A stretch of 64,000 nucleotides of DNA from Agrostemma githago (taxonomy: Eukaryota; Streptophyta; Magnoliopsida; Caryophyllales; Caryophyllaceae). Positions within the stretch are counted from its first letter, which is position 1. Each line of letters starts with the position of its first letter. Location: NCBI GenBank assembly GCA_958450325.1, contig OY288246.1, forward strand, positions 38,186,544 to 38,250,543, in the 5' to 3' direction. Below, piece by piece: positions 44,209-53,895 of this stretch. A program made the translations under genes and the position numbers. A model generated the notes under the pieces. It worked only from the letters and a program-made list of their open reading frames with translations. It was not told the origin of the DNA and searched no databases.

Positions 44209-47200
44209 ATGGCTACTTTGAACAGTCTACAAACCGCTTTGGACGCCATGGTCGCGAAGCAGACCGACATCGAGGCCCAACTGACCGAAATGAGGGCTGG
44301 CCAAGTGGCCATTGTTGCTCGCCTAGCTACGGTGGAGCAAGGGACCCCTAATGTCGGGACTACTGGGCCCATAACTGAACTGGTCAGCGCAGTGCGCCGG
44401 CTAGAAGAACAAGTCCATTTGACTGGGAGTAACAATATCCACCGGGAGAACAGCCGAGAGTACTCCACGGTGAGTGACAAGCTGCCCGCAAACCTGAACC
44501 TCACAGGTTTGCCCATGTTCGAGGGAACTGAGGACCCGTTACTACATGTGCGGGCCTTCAAGGAATTCATGGCCATCAAGGGAGTGGACTCATCCATGTT
44601 CAAGAACCTCTTCGCTGCATCCCTTGAGAAGCACCCACGGGCCTGGTACTATAGGCTAGACCCGAAAAAATACCCTACATGGGATGATGTGGCTACCGAG
44701 TTCGCTCGGAACTATGCTGACAACACCGAGATCCAAACCACAATGCGATCTCTGGAGGTCATGGCCCAAGAGCCAAAAGAAGGTTTCACTAAATACCTTC
44801 AACGCTGGAGGGCCGAGAGCGTGAAGTTGGTCGATAAGCCCAACGAGAAGACTCTGGTGGAGGCTTTTGTCAAGAACCTCCTCCCTTCCTACCGGGTTCA
44901 CCTCCGGTACGCAGTCATACCCAATTTCACCACCCTTACTGAAATGGGTATGAGGATCGAAGATGACCTGAGACTAGAAAGCCTCACCAAGGCTACTAGC
45001 AAAGGATACCAAGGGGCCTCTTCCTCCACCACAAAGCCCCAGGCTGCAACCCGCAGCATTTTTGACGCGGTCAATCTACTAGATGCCCCGTCCAAGAAGA
45101 ACACCCCACCTCGGGTCTTCACTGATATAGGTACCACCTATACTTATGCCTTACAAAGGCTATCCTCAAAAGGCCTAATCCAACCGATAGGCCCAACTCC
45201 TGAAGTTCCGGTCGAGCGACGCTCCAAGAACTACAATGCTCAGGCCTATTGCCAATACCACCGGGGCAATGGGCACGATACCGAGAAGTGTTGGAAGCTG
45301 AAACACTTGATCCAGGACTTAATTGAAAGCGGAAAAATCCCGCTACCCGGAGATAAGCCCAGCAACAAGGAGAACCCTTTCAGCTCCCATGCCATCTTTG
45401 CCGGGGAGGTGATCGACTGCTCTCACCTCATCTCCCCCTACATCCCGCAAGTGAACGGGATCTGGTTTGACGACGAGGATGATATCTACCTCGCTAAAGG
45501 GGAAGCCGTTCCCATCACCCCTGAACAGATTCGAGAAGTCAAAACTCGAGTCTTAGCCAGCAACAACCTTGGTCGTCCCTACTTAGCCGCAAGCACTAGG
45601 GACACCCCTATCCCGACAACCATCACCGATCCACTCGGGATGGAAGTCGCCCCTGAAGAGCCGACCGCCGAAACAGCCGTCGTGAAACAATTGAAGAGAA
45701 CCCGAGTTGACCTCACTATATGGCAACTCCTTGTTAGCTCGCAAGAACATCGAGAGGCACTTACAAAGGCTCTCGATCAAGTCAAAATCGACTCTCTGGC
45801 TACCCCCGCTGAAATGGTAGCCACGGTCCTACCCCACCTAAAGGGTAAGGCCAAAGAAGGAGGCCCAATGATCACATTTTCCGAAGCCGATCTGCCACCA
45901 TTCGGGACCTCCCACAACCTGGCCCTCTACATCACGGTAATTTGCCGGGGAAAGTACCTCCCGATGACCCTAGTTGATGACGGGTCGGCCGTGAATGTCC
46001 TTCCTCTAAGGACCGCCAAAGCCCTCGGCATTACCGAGGCTGACTATATCCCGACTGCTCAAACCATCCAAGCCTTTGATGGGAGCCCGAAGTCGGTAGC
46101 TGGGGCCATAAAACTTACCATCATCACGGGCCCGGTAGAAAAGGAGCTTGAATTCCAGGTGATTGACGTCACCTCCTCATTCAACCTGCTCCTAGGAAGG
46201 CCGTGGATTCACGCGGTGAAAGCTGTGTCCTCCACCCTCCACCGCAAGATCAAGATGCCTCTACTCGACGGTATTATTACTCTAGAGGCGACCCCAATGA
46301 CCGTGGCTAGCTGTAACGCCACGGGCCGCACGGACCTCTGGGGGTTCGACTTTGTGGGGATGATCGAGGAAGAGTACCTTTTCAGGCCTTACTTCACCAC
46401 GAGCATTGACGCGATGCTCCAGAACCTAGGGTACCTTCCGGGGGCTACCTCTCGACCCGACCTTCCAGCTGGGAAGATCATCGAGGTCCTTAAGGACGAA
46501 GACTCCCACTTCGGCCTTGGCTACGCCCTTACTCCGGACAACGTTGTCCGAGCAGGAATTGAAAAGGCCTGCAACATCATGAAGGGTATCTACTTGAGCC
46601 CTTACAGCCCACGGTTGTCTGACTACTTTGTCACACCCGTATTCGGGGCTGTCCAAGTTGGGCTATACCAACCCAACGCTACGCACCTCGGGACCCACTT
46701 GGCCCGAGATTGCAACTACATCCCGGATGAGGTGCTCACCCTCACCCAGTCCGACGGAGCGGACGATGCCGAGCCCGTGCTAGGGCTACTCTTCGGGGAG
46801 GACATCGTAGCCCCAACTCCAAAGGAGGACCTAGTCAACCTAATTCTCCGCAGCAACAGGTTTGACCCGACCAAGTTGATCTCGGATGTTGGCTCCGAGA
46901 CGGGAAAAAGGGCCTGGAGGAAAACTGTCAAGTGGACTGACAGTCAAGGAAGGATCTACAAGCTGGTCGCCGGAGAGGGAGACATGCCTGAGTCTGAGTC
47001 CGAGTCTGAGTCGGAGTCTGAGTCAGAGTCTGAGGTCGAGTCTAGAGAAGTCGGTGCTAGAGTCACTCCTGTAACCCCCCTCCCTTCTATCATTCCTGCT
47101 GCTAGCACTTCGGGGTCTGTCCCGAGTGCTTTACCAATCCCGCCACTGACCAATGATCAGATGGCTGCTCTCTTTGAGCTGTTTTCTAAATTTTCAATTA

Positions 47201-50200
47201 ATAATAACAACCGTTCTGCTTACGACTTGTCTCTTTTAAATCCTGCTTTCAAAAATGATTTATGCTATGACATTGAGAAATCCGACGAACAGGTACCCTT
47301 ACCTCCACATCTGATCGAGCAACTCGAGCAAAGGGAGTCCCGGAATCCGGTAATTGAAGAGACCGAGTCCATAAACGTGGGAACAACCTTAGAGCCTCAG
47401 ATACTTAAGATAGGGTCATCCTTAAATCCCGAGGAGAAACAACAGTTTATAAACCTCCTTCAAGAGTTCAAAGATGTCTTCGCGTGGTCCTACAAGGACA
47501 TGCCAGGGATAGACCGGGAAATAGCCGAGCACCACATACCTATCAAAGATGGGTGCAAACCGGTCAAACAAAAGCTTCGTCGAATGAGGCCCGAGTGGTC
47601 TCTCAAAGTAAAGGAAGAAGTCGACAAACAGTTCAAAGCCGGCTTCATACAAGTGTCCGAGTATCCGGACTGGGTAGCAAACATCGTGCCGGTTCCTAAA
47701 AAGGATGGTAAGGTGCGGGTATGCGTAGATTTTCGGGATCTTAACAAAGCAAGCCCGAAGGATGATTTTCCGTTACCACACATCGATATACTGGTGGATA
47801 ACACGGCCGATCATGCCCTTCTATCATTCATGGACGGGTATGCCGGATATAACCAAATCAAGATGGCGGAAGAAGACATGGGTAAGACTACCTTCACTAC
47901 ACCTTGGGGTACTTACTGTTACACCGTCATGCCATTTGGTCTCATTAATGCCGGGGCTACATACCAAAGGACCGCTACCACCTTACTACACGACATGATG
48001 CATAAAGAGGTAGAGGTCTATGTAGACGACATGATCGTCAAATCCAAAGAACGGGACGGTCACATCACCGCCCTAAGAAAATTCTTCACCCGACTGCGCA
48101 AATACAACATGAGGCTAAACCCTCAAAAGTGCAGTTTTGGGGTAACGTCAGGCAAATTACTGGGTCATATCGTTAGCCAACGAGGTATCGAAGTCGACCC
48201 AGCTAAAATCAAAGCCATTACCGAGATGCAAGCTCCTCAAACCGAAAAAGAAATAAGGGGATTTCTCGGGAAAGTCCAGTATATTAGTCGATTCATTTCC
48301 AAGCTAACCATGGTATGTGAACCAATTTTCAAGAAACTGAAAATAGGGGAACGGGTACTATGGGATGACAAATGCCAAGCTGCTTTCGACAAAATCAAGG
48401 AAATTCTGTCTGCTCCGCCAGTTTTGATGCCACCTCAACCCGGCTTGCCTCTGTCGTTATACCTAACAACGACCGAGACAGCCATGGGGGCTATGCTGGC
48501 TCAGACAGTTGACTCCGAAGAGCGAGCCATCTATTACATCAGTAAAAAGTTTTTAGAGTATGAGTGCAAATACACCATGCTCGAAAAGACGTGCTTGGCT
48601 CTAGTCTGGGCCACCAAGAAGCTTAGACACTATATGCTCAGCTATGAGGTCCATGTGCTATCCAAGATGGACCCGATCAAGTACCTCTTCGAAAAACCCA
48701 TCCTCAACGGCCGGATTTCAAGATGGACTCTAATGTTGGCAGAGTTCGACCTAAAATTTGTACCTTTAAAAGCTATTAAGGGGCGAATAGTAGCAGAATT
48801 CCTCGCCGACAGCCCGGTAACTGAGGAAGGGCACACCGATACTTGGTCCTTCCCCGACGAAGATATTTTCCATACCGATGCCGAAACATGGGATTTATAC
48901 TTCGACGGAGCATCTAACTTTCGAGGGTTCGGAGTCGGGATCCTCCTAATTTCACCAAGAGGGGAGCATACTCCCGTCTCCATCAAGCTGGACTTTGACG
49001 TCACTAACAATGCAGCAGAATACGAAGCATGCATTTATGGGCTACAAGCCGCCGCCAACCTGGGGATCACAAATCTCCGGGTACATGGCGACTCATCCTT
49101 GGTCATTAACCAAGCACTTCAAAAATGGAAGACTCGGAATGCTAATCTCGTGGCCTACCAGGCACGAGTAAGGAATCTCGAGAAACAATTTCAAAGGGTA
49201 GAGTACATATACCTGCCTCGGGAAGAAAATCAGTTTGCAGATGCACTCTCAAAATTAGCATCTTTTCTGAACATTCCCGACCATGTGACCAGTATGCCAA
49301 TTTGCGTCGAAAGACGGTCCGAGCCGGCATACGTCTATGACATTGAAGACATCGAGATAACCGATCCCGAACCATGGTACCAAGCCATGTTAACATACCT
49401 GACCAACGGAGAGTATCCCCCCGGGACGGAAAGTCGAGCCAAGAAAGCCTTACGGAGGCTAGCCACCCAGTTCATCCGAACAGATGACGGGCAATTGTAC
49501 AAAAAGACGGCACAAGGGGCTCTTCTCCTTTGTGTTGACAAATATAAGGCCGAGAAGGTAATGGCCGAAGTACATGATGGCGAAAACGGTCCACACATGA
49601 ATGCTCACATGCTGGTCCGAAAAATCATGAGGCTCGGGTATTACTGGAACACCATGGAGGCCGACTGCCAGTTATATGTCAAACATTGCCATAACTGTCA
49701 AATCTTTGGCAATGTGCAACATATGCCGCCATCTCTGCTCTATACCATGACGTCACCTTGGCCATTCTCAACCTGGGGTATCGACATAATCGGGAAAGTA
49801 AATCCCTCCGGTACTGGGGGACACTGCTTCATTTTGGTGGCTATCGACTATTTCACCAAATGGGTCGAAGCTGAATCATATCGCATCCTCAATGCTAAGC
49901 ATGTCGCCAAATTTATCCAAAACAAGATAATATGCCGGTATGGAATCCCGCATGAATTTATCAGTGATCATGGAACTCATTTCCAAGCTGAGACCGCGGC
50001 CCTGCTGGCCAAATATAATATTCAAAGGCACACATCCTCGCCCTACCGTCCCCAAACCAATGGAGCGGTAGAGGCAGCCAATAAAACGATTGTCACCATA
50101 CTCAAAAAGATGGCTGATAATTATCGGGACTGGCCCGACAAAATACCTTTCGCCCTATGGGGGTATCGGACGTCAATTCGCACCACAACCGGAGCGACAC

Positions 50201-50625
50201 CATACTACCTAACCTATGGGATGGAGGCAGTCCAACCAGTGGAGCTAGAGGTACCGTCCCTCAGAATTCTGCTAGAAAGTCAAGTACCCGAAGCTGACTG
50301 GGTTCGAGCACGATACGATTCGTTAGTTCTACTTGACGAACGACGGTCCCGCGCTCTCAACAACATTCAAATTTACCAAAAACGGATCCAACGGGCCTTC
50401 AACAAGCGAGTGAGGCCCAGGAACATTAAGGAAGGGGATCTGGTCCTTAAATCTGTTCGAGCTTTACTACCAGTTGACCCACGAGGAAAATTCAAACCCA
50501 ACTGGGCTGGGCCATATCTGGTGAAGAAAATCCTATCGGGCGGAGCAGTAATGCTGACGGACCTGGACGGGAATGAATTTGTCAACCCAACCAACCTGGA
50601 CCAGCTGAAGCGCTACTACCCTTAG
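44209..50625 (+). CDS. gag-pol: Gag-protease-RT-RNase H-RNase H-integrase polyprotein
   Basis: 2138 codons, uninterrupted. Coiled-coil N-terminus (1-85); gag core about 100-260 (LPMFEGTEDPLLHVRAFKEF); CCHC-like knuckle YCQYHRGNGHDTEKCW near 347-362; protease about 570-670 with DDGSAVNVLP near 589 and LLGRPWIH near 660; a Ser-Glu repeat near 925-943; RT about 1140-1310 with VCVDFRDLNKA, MPFGLINAGATYQ and the catalytic YVDD near 1271; RNase H about 1415-1540; second, archaeal-type RNase H about 1560-1685 with YFDGAS, AAEYEA, GDSSLV and ADALSK; integrase about 1795-2138 with H-H/C-C finger (CHNCQ), WGIDIIG, ISDHGTHF and VEAANK giving D, D, E, then a GDLVLK C-terminal domain. The first ATG after the leader is taken as start. 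Gag and pol share one frame, so a protease or dosage mechanism other than frameshifting must set their ratio. Confidence 0.96.
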   Translation: MATLNSLQTALDAMVAKQTDIEAQLTEMRAGQVAIVARLATVEQGTPNVGTTGPITELVSAVRRLEEQVHLTGSNNIHRENSREYSTVSDKLPANLNLTGLPMFEGTEDPLLHVRAFKEFMAIKGVDSSMFKNLFAASLEKHPRAWYYRLDPKKYPTWDDVATEFARNYADNTEIQTTMRSLEVMAQEPKEGFTKYLQRWRAESVKLVDKPNEKTLVEAFVKNLLPSYRVHLRYAVIPNFTTLTEMGMRIEDDLRLESLTKATSKGYQGASSSTTKPQAATRSIFDAVNLLDAPSKKNTPPRVFTDIGTTYTYALQRLSSKGLIQPIGPTPEVPVERRSKNYNAQAYCQYHRGNGHDTEKCWKLKHLIQDLIESGKIPLPGDKPSNKENPFSSHAIFAGEVIDCSHLISPYIPQVNGIWFDDEDDIYLAKGEAVPITPEQIREVKTRVLASNNLGRPYLAASTRDTPIPTTITDPLGMEVAPEEPTAETAVVKQLKRTRVDLTIWQLLVSSQEHREALTKALDQVKIDSLATPAEMVATVLPHLKGKAKEGGPMITFSEADLPPFGTSHNLALYITVICRGKYLPMTLVDDGSAVNVLPLRTAKALGITEADYIPTAQTIQAFDGSPKSVAGAIKLTIITGPVEKELEFQVIDVTSSFNLLLGRPWIHAVKAVSSTLHRKIKMPLLDGIITLEATPMTVASCNATGRTDLWGFDFVGMIEEEYLFRPYFTTSIDAMLQNLGYLPGATSRPDLPAGKIIEVLKDEDSHFGLGYALTPDNVVRAGIEKACNIMKGIYLSPYSPRLSDYFVTPVFGAVQVGLYQPNATHLGTHLARDCNYIPDEVLTLTQSDGADDAEPVLGLLFGEDIVAPTPKEDLVNLILRSNRFDPTKLISDVGSETGKRAWRKTVKWTDSQGRIYKLVAGEGDMPESESESESESESESEVESREVGARVTPVTPLPSIIPAASTSGSVPSALPIPPLTNDQMAALFELFSKFSINNNNRSAYDLSLLNPAFKNDLCYDIEKSDEQVPLPPHLIEQLEQRESRNPVIEETESINVGTTLEPQILKIGSSLNPEEKQQFINLLQEFKDVFAWSYKDMPGIDREIAEHHIPIKDGCKPVKQKLRRMRPEWSLKVKEEVDKQFKAGFIQVSEYPDWVANIVPVPKKDGKVRVCVDFRDLNKASPKDDFPLPHIDILVDNTADHALLSFMDGYAGYNQIKMAEEDMGKTTFTTPWGTYCYTVMPFGLINAGATYQRTATTLLHDMMHKEVEVYVDDMIVKSKERDGHITALRKFFTRLRKYNMRLNPQKCSFGVTSGKLLGHIVSQRGIEVDPAKIKAITEMQAPQTEKEIRGFLGKVQYISRFISKLTMVCEPIFKKLKIGERVLWDDKCQAAFDKIKEILSAPPVLMPPQPGLPLSLYLTTTETAMGAMLAQTVDSEERAIYYISKKFLEYECKYTMLEKTCLALVWATKKLRHYMLSYEVHVLSKMDPIKYLFEKPILNGRISRWTLMLAEFDLKFVPLKAIKGRIVAEFLADSPVTEEGHTDTWSFPDEDIFHTDAETWDLYFDGASNFRGFGVGILLISPRGEHTPVSIKLDFDVTNNAAEYEACIYGLQAAANLGITNLRVHGDSSLVINQALQKWKTRNANLVAYQARVRNLEKQFQRVEYIYLPREENQFADALSKLASFLNIPDHVTSMPICVERRSEPAYVYDIEDIEITDPEPWYQAMLTYLTNGEYPPGTESRAKKALRRLATQFIRTDDGQLYKKTAQGALLLCVDKYKAEKVMAEVHDGENGPHMNAHMLVRKIMRLGYYWNTMEADCQLYVKHCHNCQIFGNVQHMPPSLLYTMTSPWPFSTWGIDIIGKVNPSGTGGHCFILVAIDYFTKWVEAESYRILNAKHVAKFIQNKIICRYGIPHEFISDHGTHFQAETAALLAKYNIQRHTSSPYRPQTNGAVEAANKTIVTILKKMADNYRDWPDKIPFALWGYRTSIRTTTGATPYYLTYGMEAVQPVELEVPSLRILLESQVPEADWVRARYDSLVLLDERRSRALNNIQIYQKRIQRAFNKRVRPRNIKEGDLVLKSVRALLPVDPRGKFKPNWAGPYLVKKILSGGAVMLTDLDGNEFVNPTNLDQLKRYYP

Positions 50626-51016
50626 CCATTTCTCAATGTCATTAGCAATTTTTATCAAAAACATTTATTTTACAAAAGCAAGTCAATGAGCTAGAATTAT
50701 TTATTCTACTGTCGCGAAACATCTTGAACCAATAGTCTTGGTGTAATTCGAGATTGCAATTTCCTAAGTCTGAACTACGTTTGGTTTGATTCTGCTAATC
50801 GCGGATACGTAGGCAGCCCCTCAAAAGGGCACAACTAATGCAATCGAGAAAAGACAGGAAAGGTTTTAATAATAAACTTCCTTTTATTTATCACAAAAAA
50901 AAATCCCAAAAAGCTTGGGAAAATTACAAGTGCAGGAATTCAAAAAAAAAACTACAAAAAAAGCACACGACAAAAATAATAATAATATCTAAATAATAAA
51001 ACTAAGGACTCGGTAT
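50626..51016. other. Spacer between pol and antisense gene
   Basis: About 390 bp, A-rich near 50880-51000. It would hold the 3' ends of two convergent genes. No further signal recognised. Confidence 0.5.
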
Positions 51017-52955
51017 TCAGGGCATCTTGCCCTTCCCTTTGTCCTTGGCCTCCTTGGCCGTCCACTGACGACGACGCGGAGGAGAGCGTTCCCGAATCAC
51101 CACAGGAGCCTCTTTAGCTCTGACTCGCTTCTTAGAACTCGAGTCCTCATCCACCTCGATTGGCCCTAGTCGGGCCCTTACGGGCTCAGGGAGCCGGTCA
51201 CGCGGACCTAGTCGGTCCCGGGCCGCCAGCCTTGGCCCAAGTCGCCGCTCCAAGTCAGTCTGGGGGCTTTGCCGCCCCCGCGTGCCACTAGCACCGGCAT
51301 CTCTAGCTCGAGTCTTAGTATGTGACTTAAGACCCGACTCTAATCGGACTAAGGTAGCAGGGGTCTCTCCCTCATCGTAGAATCCCATGTTGTCCTTTGC
51401 CGTCTCCCGGCGGACCAGTTCGAAGGCCTCATCGACCTTCAGAGCTTTGCGAGCCTCCTCGGACTCCTCAGAAGTCCATTTCTCGTAGGCTCGAGAAACC
51501 CAAGCAGATTGGCAAGGGTTGGGAATAGTCCATGTAGGACGGGTAAACCACCTCTACAACCAGGTGTCGCACATAGCGTCCGTCAGTTGGAGCGAGACGC
51601 TAATAATAGCTTCAGTCTCAGGAATGCGCTGAGACAAACCGAACTGCCTCAGAATGCGGTCCGGGTAGATATGAACTGTCCAGTCAAGGGACAAGATCAC
51701 GAGGTAACGAGCTTGGTCCCTCTTGGCCAACCCCGTCAGCTTGGATAGGAACCACCAAGCAACCGTCCACCTAATCAACGGGCCACCATGGAACACCAAT
51801 TCCTCGTCCCAATAAGCTCGATTTATATGGTGATTCGAGCTTATCCTGCGCCCCCTGGAACTGAGTTGGCTGCTACGGTAGTTTGGAACGCTCGGAGGAG
51901 GCTCTATGATCGATAAGCGCTCCGACAGCCAAACCTGCAAACGTATACACGGAATGCATGAGTAACGGAATGGTTCGCTACAGCCCACTCGATCGAGTAC
52001 ACCCTCTGACTCGATCGAGTGAGGCTCTCTAAGACAACCAGAAGCTCGTCAGGTGTGACACTCGACCGAGTACACCATCTGACTCGATCGAGTAAGACTC
52101 GCTAAAACAAACAGAAGACTACCAGGTATGACACTCGATCGAGTACACCCTCTGACTCGATCGAGTAAACCCTTCATAGGCCGGCAGAAGCACTTTACAG
52201 ACACCACTCGATCGAGTGGTAGGTCCACTCGATCGAGTGACTCACGGACTTCAAGGAACCACGAAACGAAAAAAATCGCGCGAAGCAAAATTGAAAAATC
52301 AAAAGACGTTTACCTGCAGAATAAGGGTGCTCCCCGTCAGTTGTCGGGTTGGGTCCAGTCGCCTAGCATCCAGACCCATGATGAGTTCTCCAGTGGCTAG
52401 CCAAGCAGGGCTATGACCAGTCTCCATCTGGTCAACCACTCCAATCAGCCTGATTTGACCCACGCATGAGTCAGCATCCATCAACCCCTCGAAGACGTAG
52501 CGGTGCAGCATGCAAAACGCGAAAGCCCTACGCCGGTGAGAAGGCGTAGCCCTTACATCCTGGCTATTCATGAACTTGTCAGCCAAGTTGAAAAGGGAGA
52601 CAGTATCTCCCCGCACCATTCGATCTGTCTCAGCATGAGACAGACCCAAGAAATCCCTCAGTCTCCTCCTCGGGTCCGGGTAGAACGGAGGAATGGCAGG
52701 GCGAGCAACAGGGCTCCAACCTCCAATGGCTGCGATCTCCTCGGGAAGAGGGCATATCTCTCCCCGCGGGAACGCGAAGACGTGATGGGTAGTGTCCCAA
52801 AGCGCCAAACAAGCGTCCATAAAATGCACATCAGGCACCAGACGCCTAAGAGGAAATAGGCTGGTAATCCCCATTTGGGTCAGCTGAATCCTGTCTTCGT
52901 CCCGAAAGTGTTGGGACCAAGCAAAAAGCATTGAAGTGAGATGCTCGATACCCAT
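51017..52955 (-). pseudogene. Antisense plant-mobile-domain (PMD) gene, two exons, one stop
   Basis: Exon 1 (52955-52314, 214 codons) starts MGIEHLTSMLFAWSQ and has the PMD/aminotransferase-like pattern: WDTTHHVFAFPRGEICPLPE, then IAAIGGW. It ends at CAG|GTAAAC. The 379-bp intron (52313-51935) holds eight palindromes; exon 2 starts at 51934 in phase and runs to 51017, with WTVAWWFLSKLTGL and a basic tail ending KDKGKGKMP. A single in-frame TAG (51554-51556, codon about 341 of 520) interrupts it; otherwise all of exon 2 is open. A TATA box lies upstream. PMD proteins (MAIN/MAIL family) are nuclear factors that help silence transposons or keep genome stability; copies carried by retroelements are known. 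The role here is unknown, and readthrough or a C-terminally shortened protein is possible. Confidence 0.82.
51986..52239. repeat. Paired palindromes in the antisense intron (8 copies)
   Basis: Palindromes start at 51986, 52008, 52059, 52081, 52132, 52154, 52205 and 52226: strict alternation of about 22 and 51 bp, i.e. four tandem modules of about 73 bp. All lie inside the intron; none is in either exon. Confidence 0.92.
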
Positions 52956-53050
52956 GGCAGGAACTTGATTTCTTGAAAGACTGAGAGATTATTTTTAGAG
53001 AAGAGAAGGGTTTTTGATTTGAGGTGCAGAAAGCTGAAGCAGGAAACCTG

Positions 53051-53058
53051 TATTTATA
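53051..53058 (-). promoter_or_regulatory. TATA box for the antisense gene
   Basis: TATAAATA on the minus strand, 96-103 bp upstream of the ATG at 52955. A start about 30 bp downstream would leave a leader of about 65 nt. Position and strand fit; transcription is not shown. Confidence 0.6.
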
Positions 53059-53279
53059 ATATGGAAGCCTGGCAATAACCTGACTAACCCTGTCTCCTCA
53101 GTAAATTGGGCCCCAACATGTGCAGGCCTGACTTCAACCCAGAATAGGAATCTAGTTATCCTGAGCTTTCCTAAATTCTTTCTAAAAATTCCTTAAGTTC
53201 AAAAATCTCTTCTTCGAAAATGTCAACTTTTTTTCAAAATCCAGTGCATTTTCCACAGCACAAGTCGGTGTTTTGCCTA

Positions 53280-53760
53280 TGTGTTACATGCAATTTATCA
53301 TGTGTCAGCATACAGGTACACCTCAAGACTTCAGAAACAAGTCCCCGCGCCACTACTTCACTCCCCAACGTGAACCCATATTTATCCCAGAATGCTACAC
53401 TCAAAGCCATGATGTATCAGCATACGGGTACTCCTACACCTCCAAGCGCAAGTTTTGTTCCCCAACAAAGTCAACTTTTTCCCGGTATGCTACATCCAAG
53501 ACGTGATGTGTCGGCACACGGGTACACCTACGCCCCGAAAGGCAAGTTTTACTCCCCACGGAGCATCATCATCAGGTCAGGTACGACTCAAGGCTTCGAA
53601 AGCAAGCCTGTACAGCTCGCATATTTCCCCAGCGGAACGCCCGAGGCGGCATTTCCCCCGAAATGGCACGGGTTGGGCCCACATATAGGCACGCCTAGGA
53701 CTTATGCAACAAGTCTGACTCCCCGCGGAGCTATCATCATCAGGACAGGTATGACCCTCT
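53280..53760 (+). repeat. Degenerate tandem repeats near the Tat 3' end
   Basis: Units of about 110-120 bp sharing TGTCAGCATACAGGTACACC-type, AGTTTTACTCCCCACGG and GGTATGCTACATCCAAGAC blocks, at least three copies, then shorter copies of GAGCATCATCATCAGG. Tandem arrays here are known in some Tat relatives (Retand-like). Confidence 0.7.
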
Positions 53761-53881
53761 GCTTATGGCTGGCGAGCCCTTCACGCTAGTCTACTGGACT
53801 ATAAACGACCCGACCGGAAGGCTGCCAGGTCGTAATCTGCGATTGGCCTGATAGCTACTCTGACTTTGTCCAAGCCTCAGT

Positions 53882-53895
53882 CAGAGTGGGGGCTC
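53882..53895 (+). other. Polypurine tract of the Tat element
   Basis: CAGAGTGGGGGCTC immediately before the 3' LTR; a purine-rich core AGAGTGGGGG. Confidence 0.75.

Noticed and set aside
51986..52239. CRISPR-like array (short repeats with regular spacing)
   Set aside because: The repeats are palindromes with two alternating spacings, the spacers are themselves similar between modules, and the context is a plant LTR retrotransposon.
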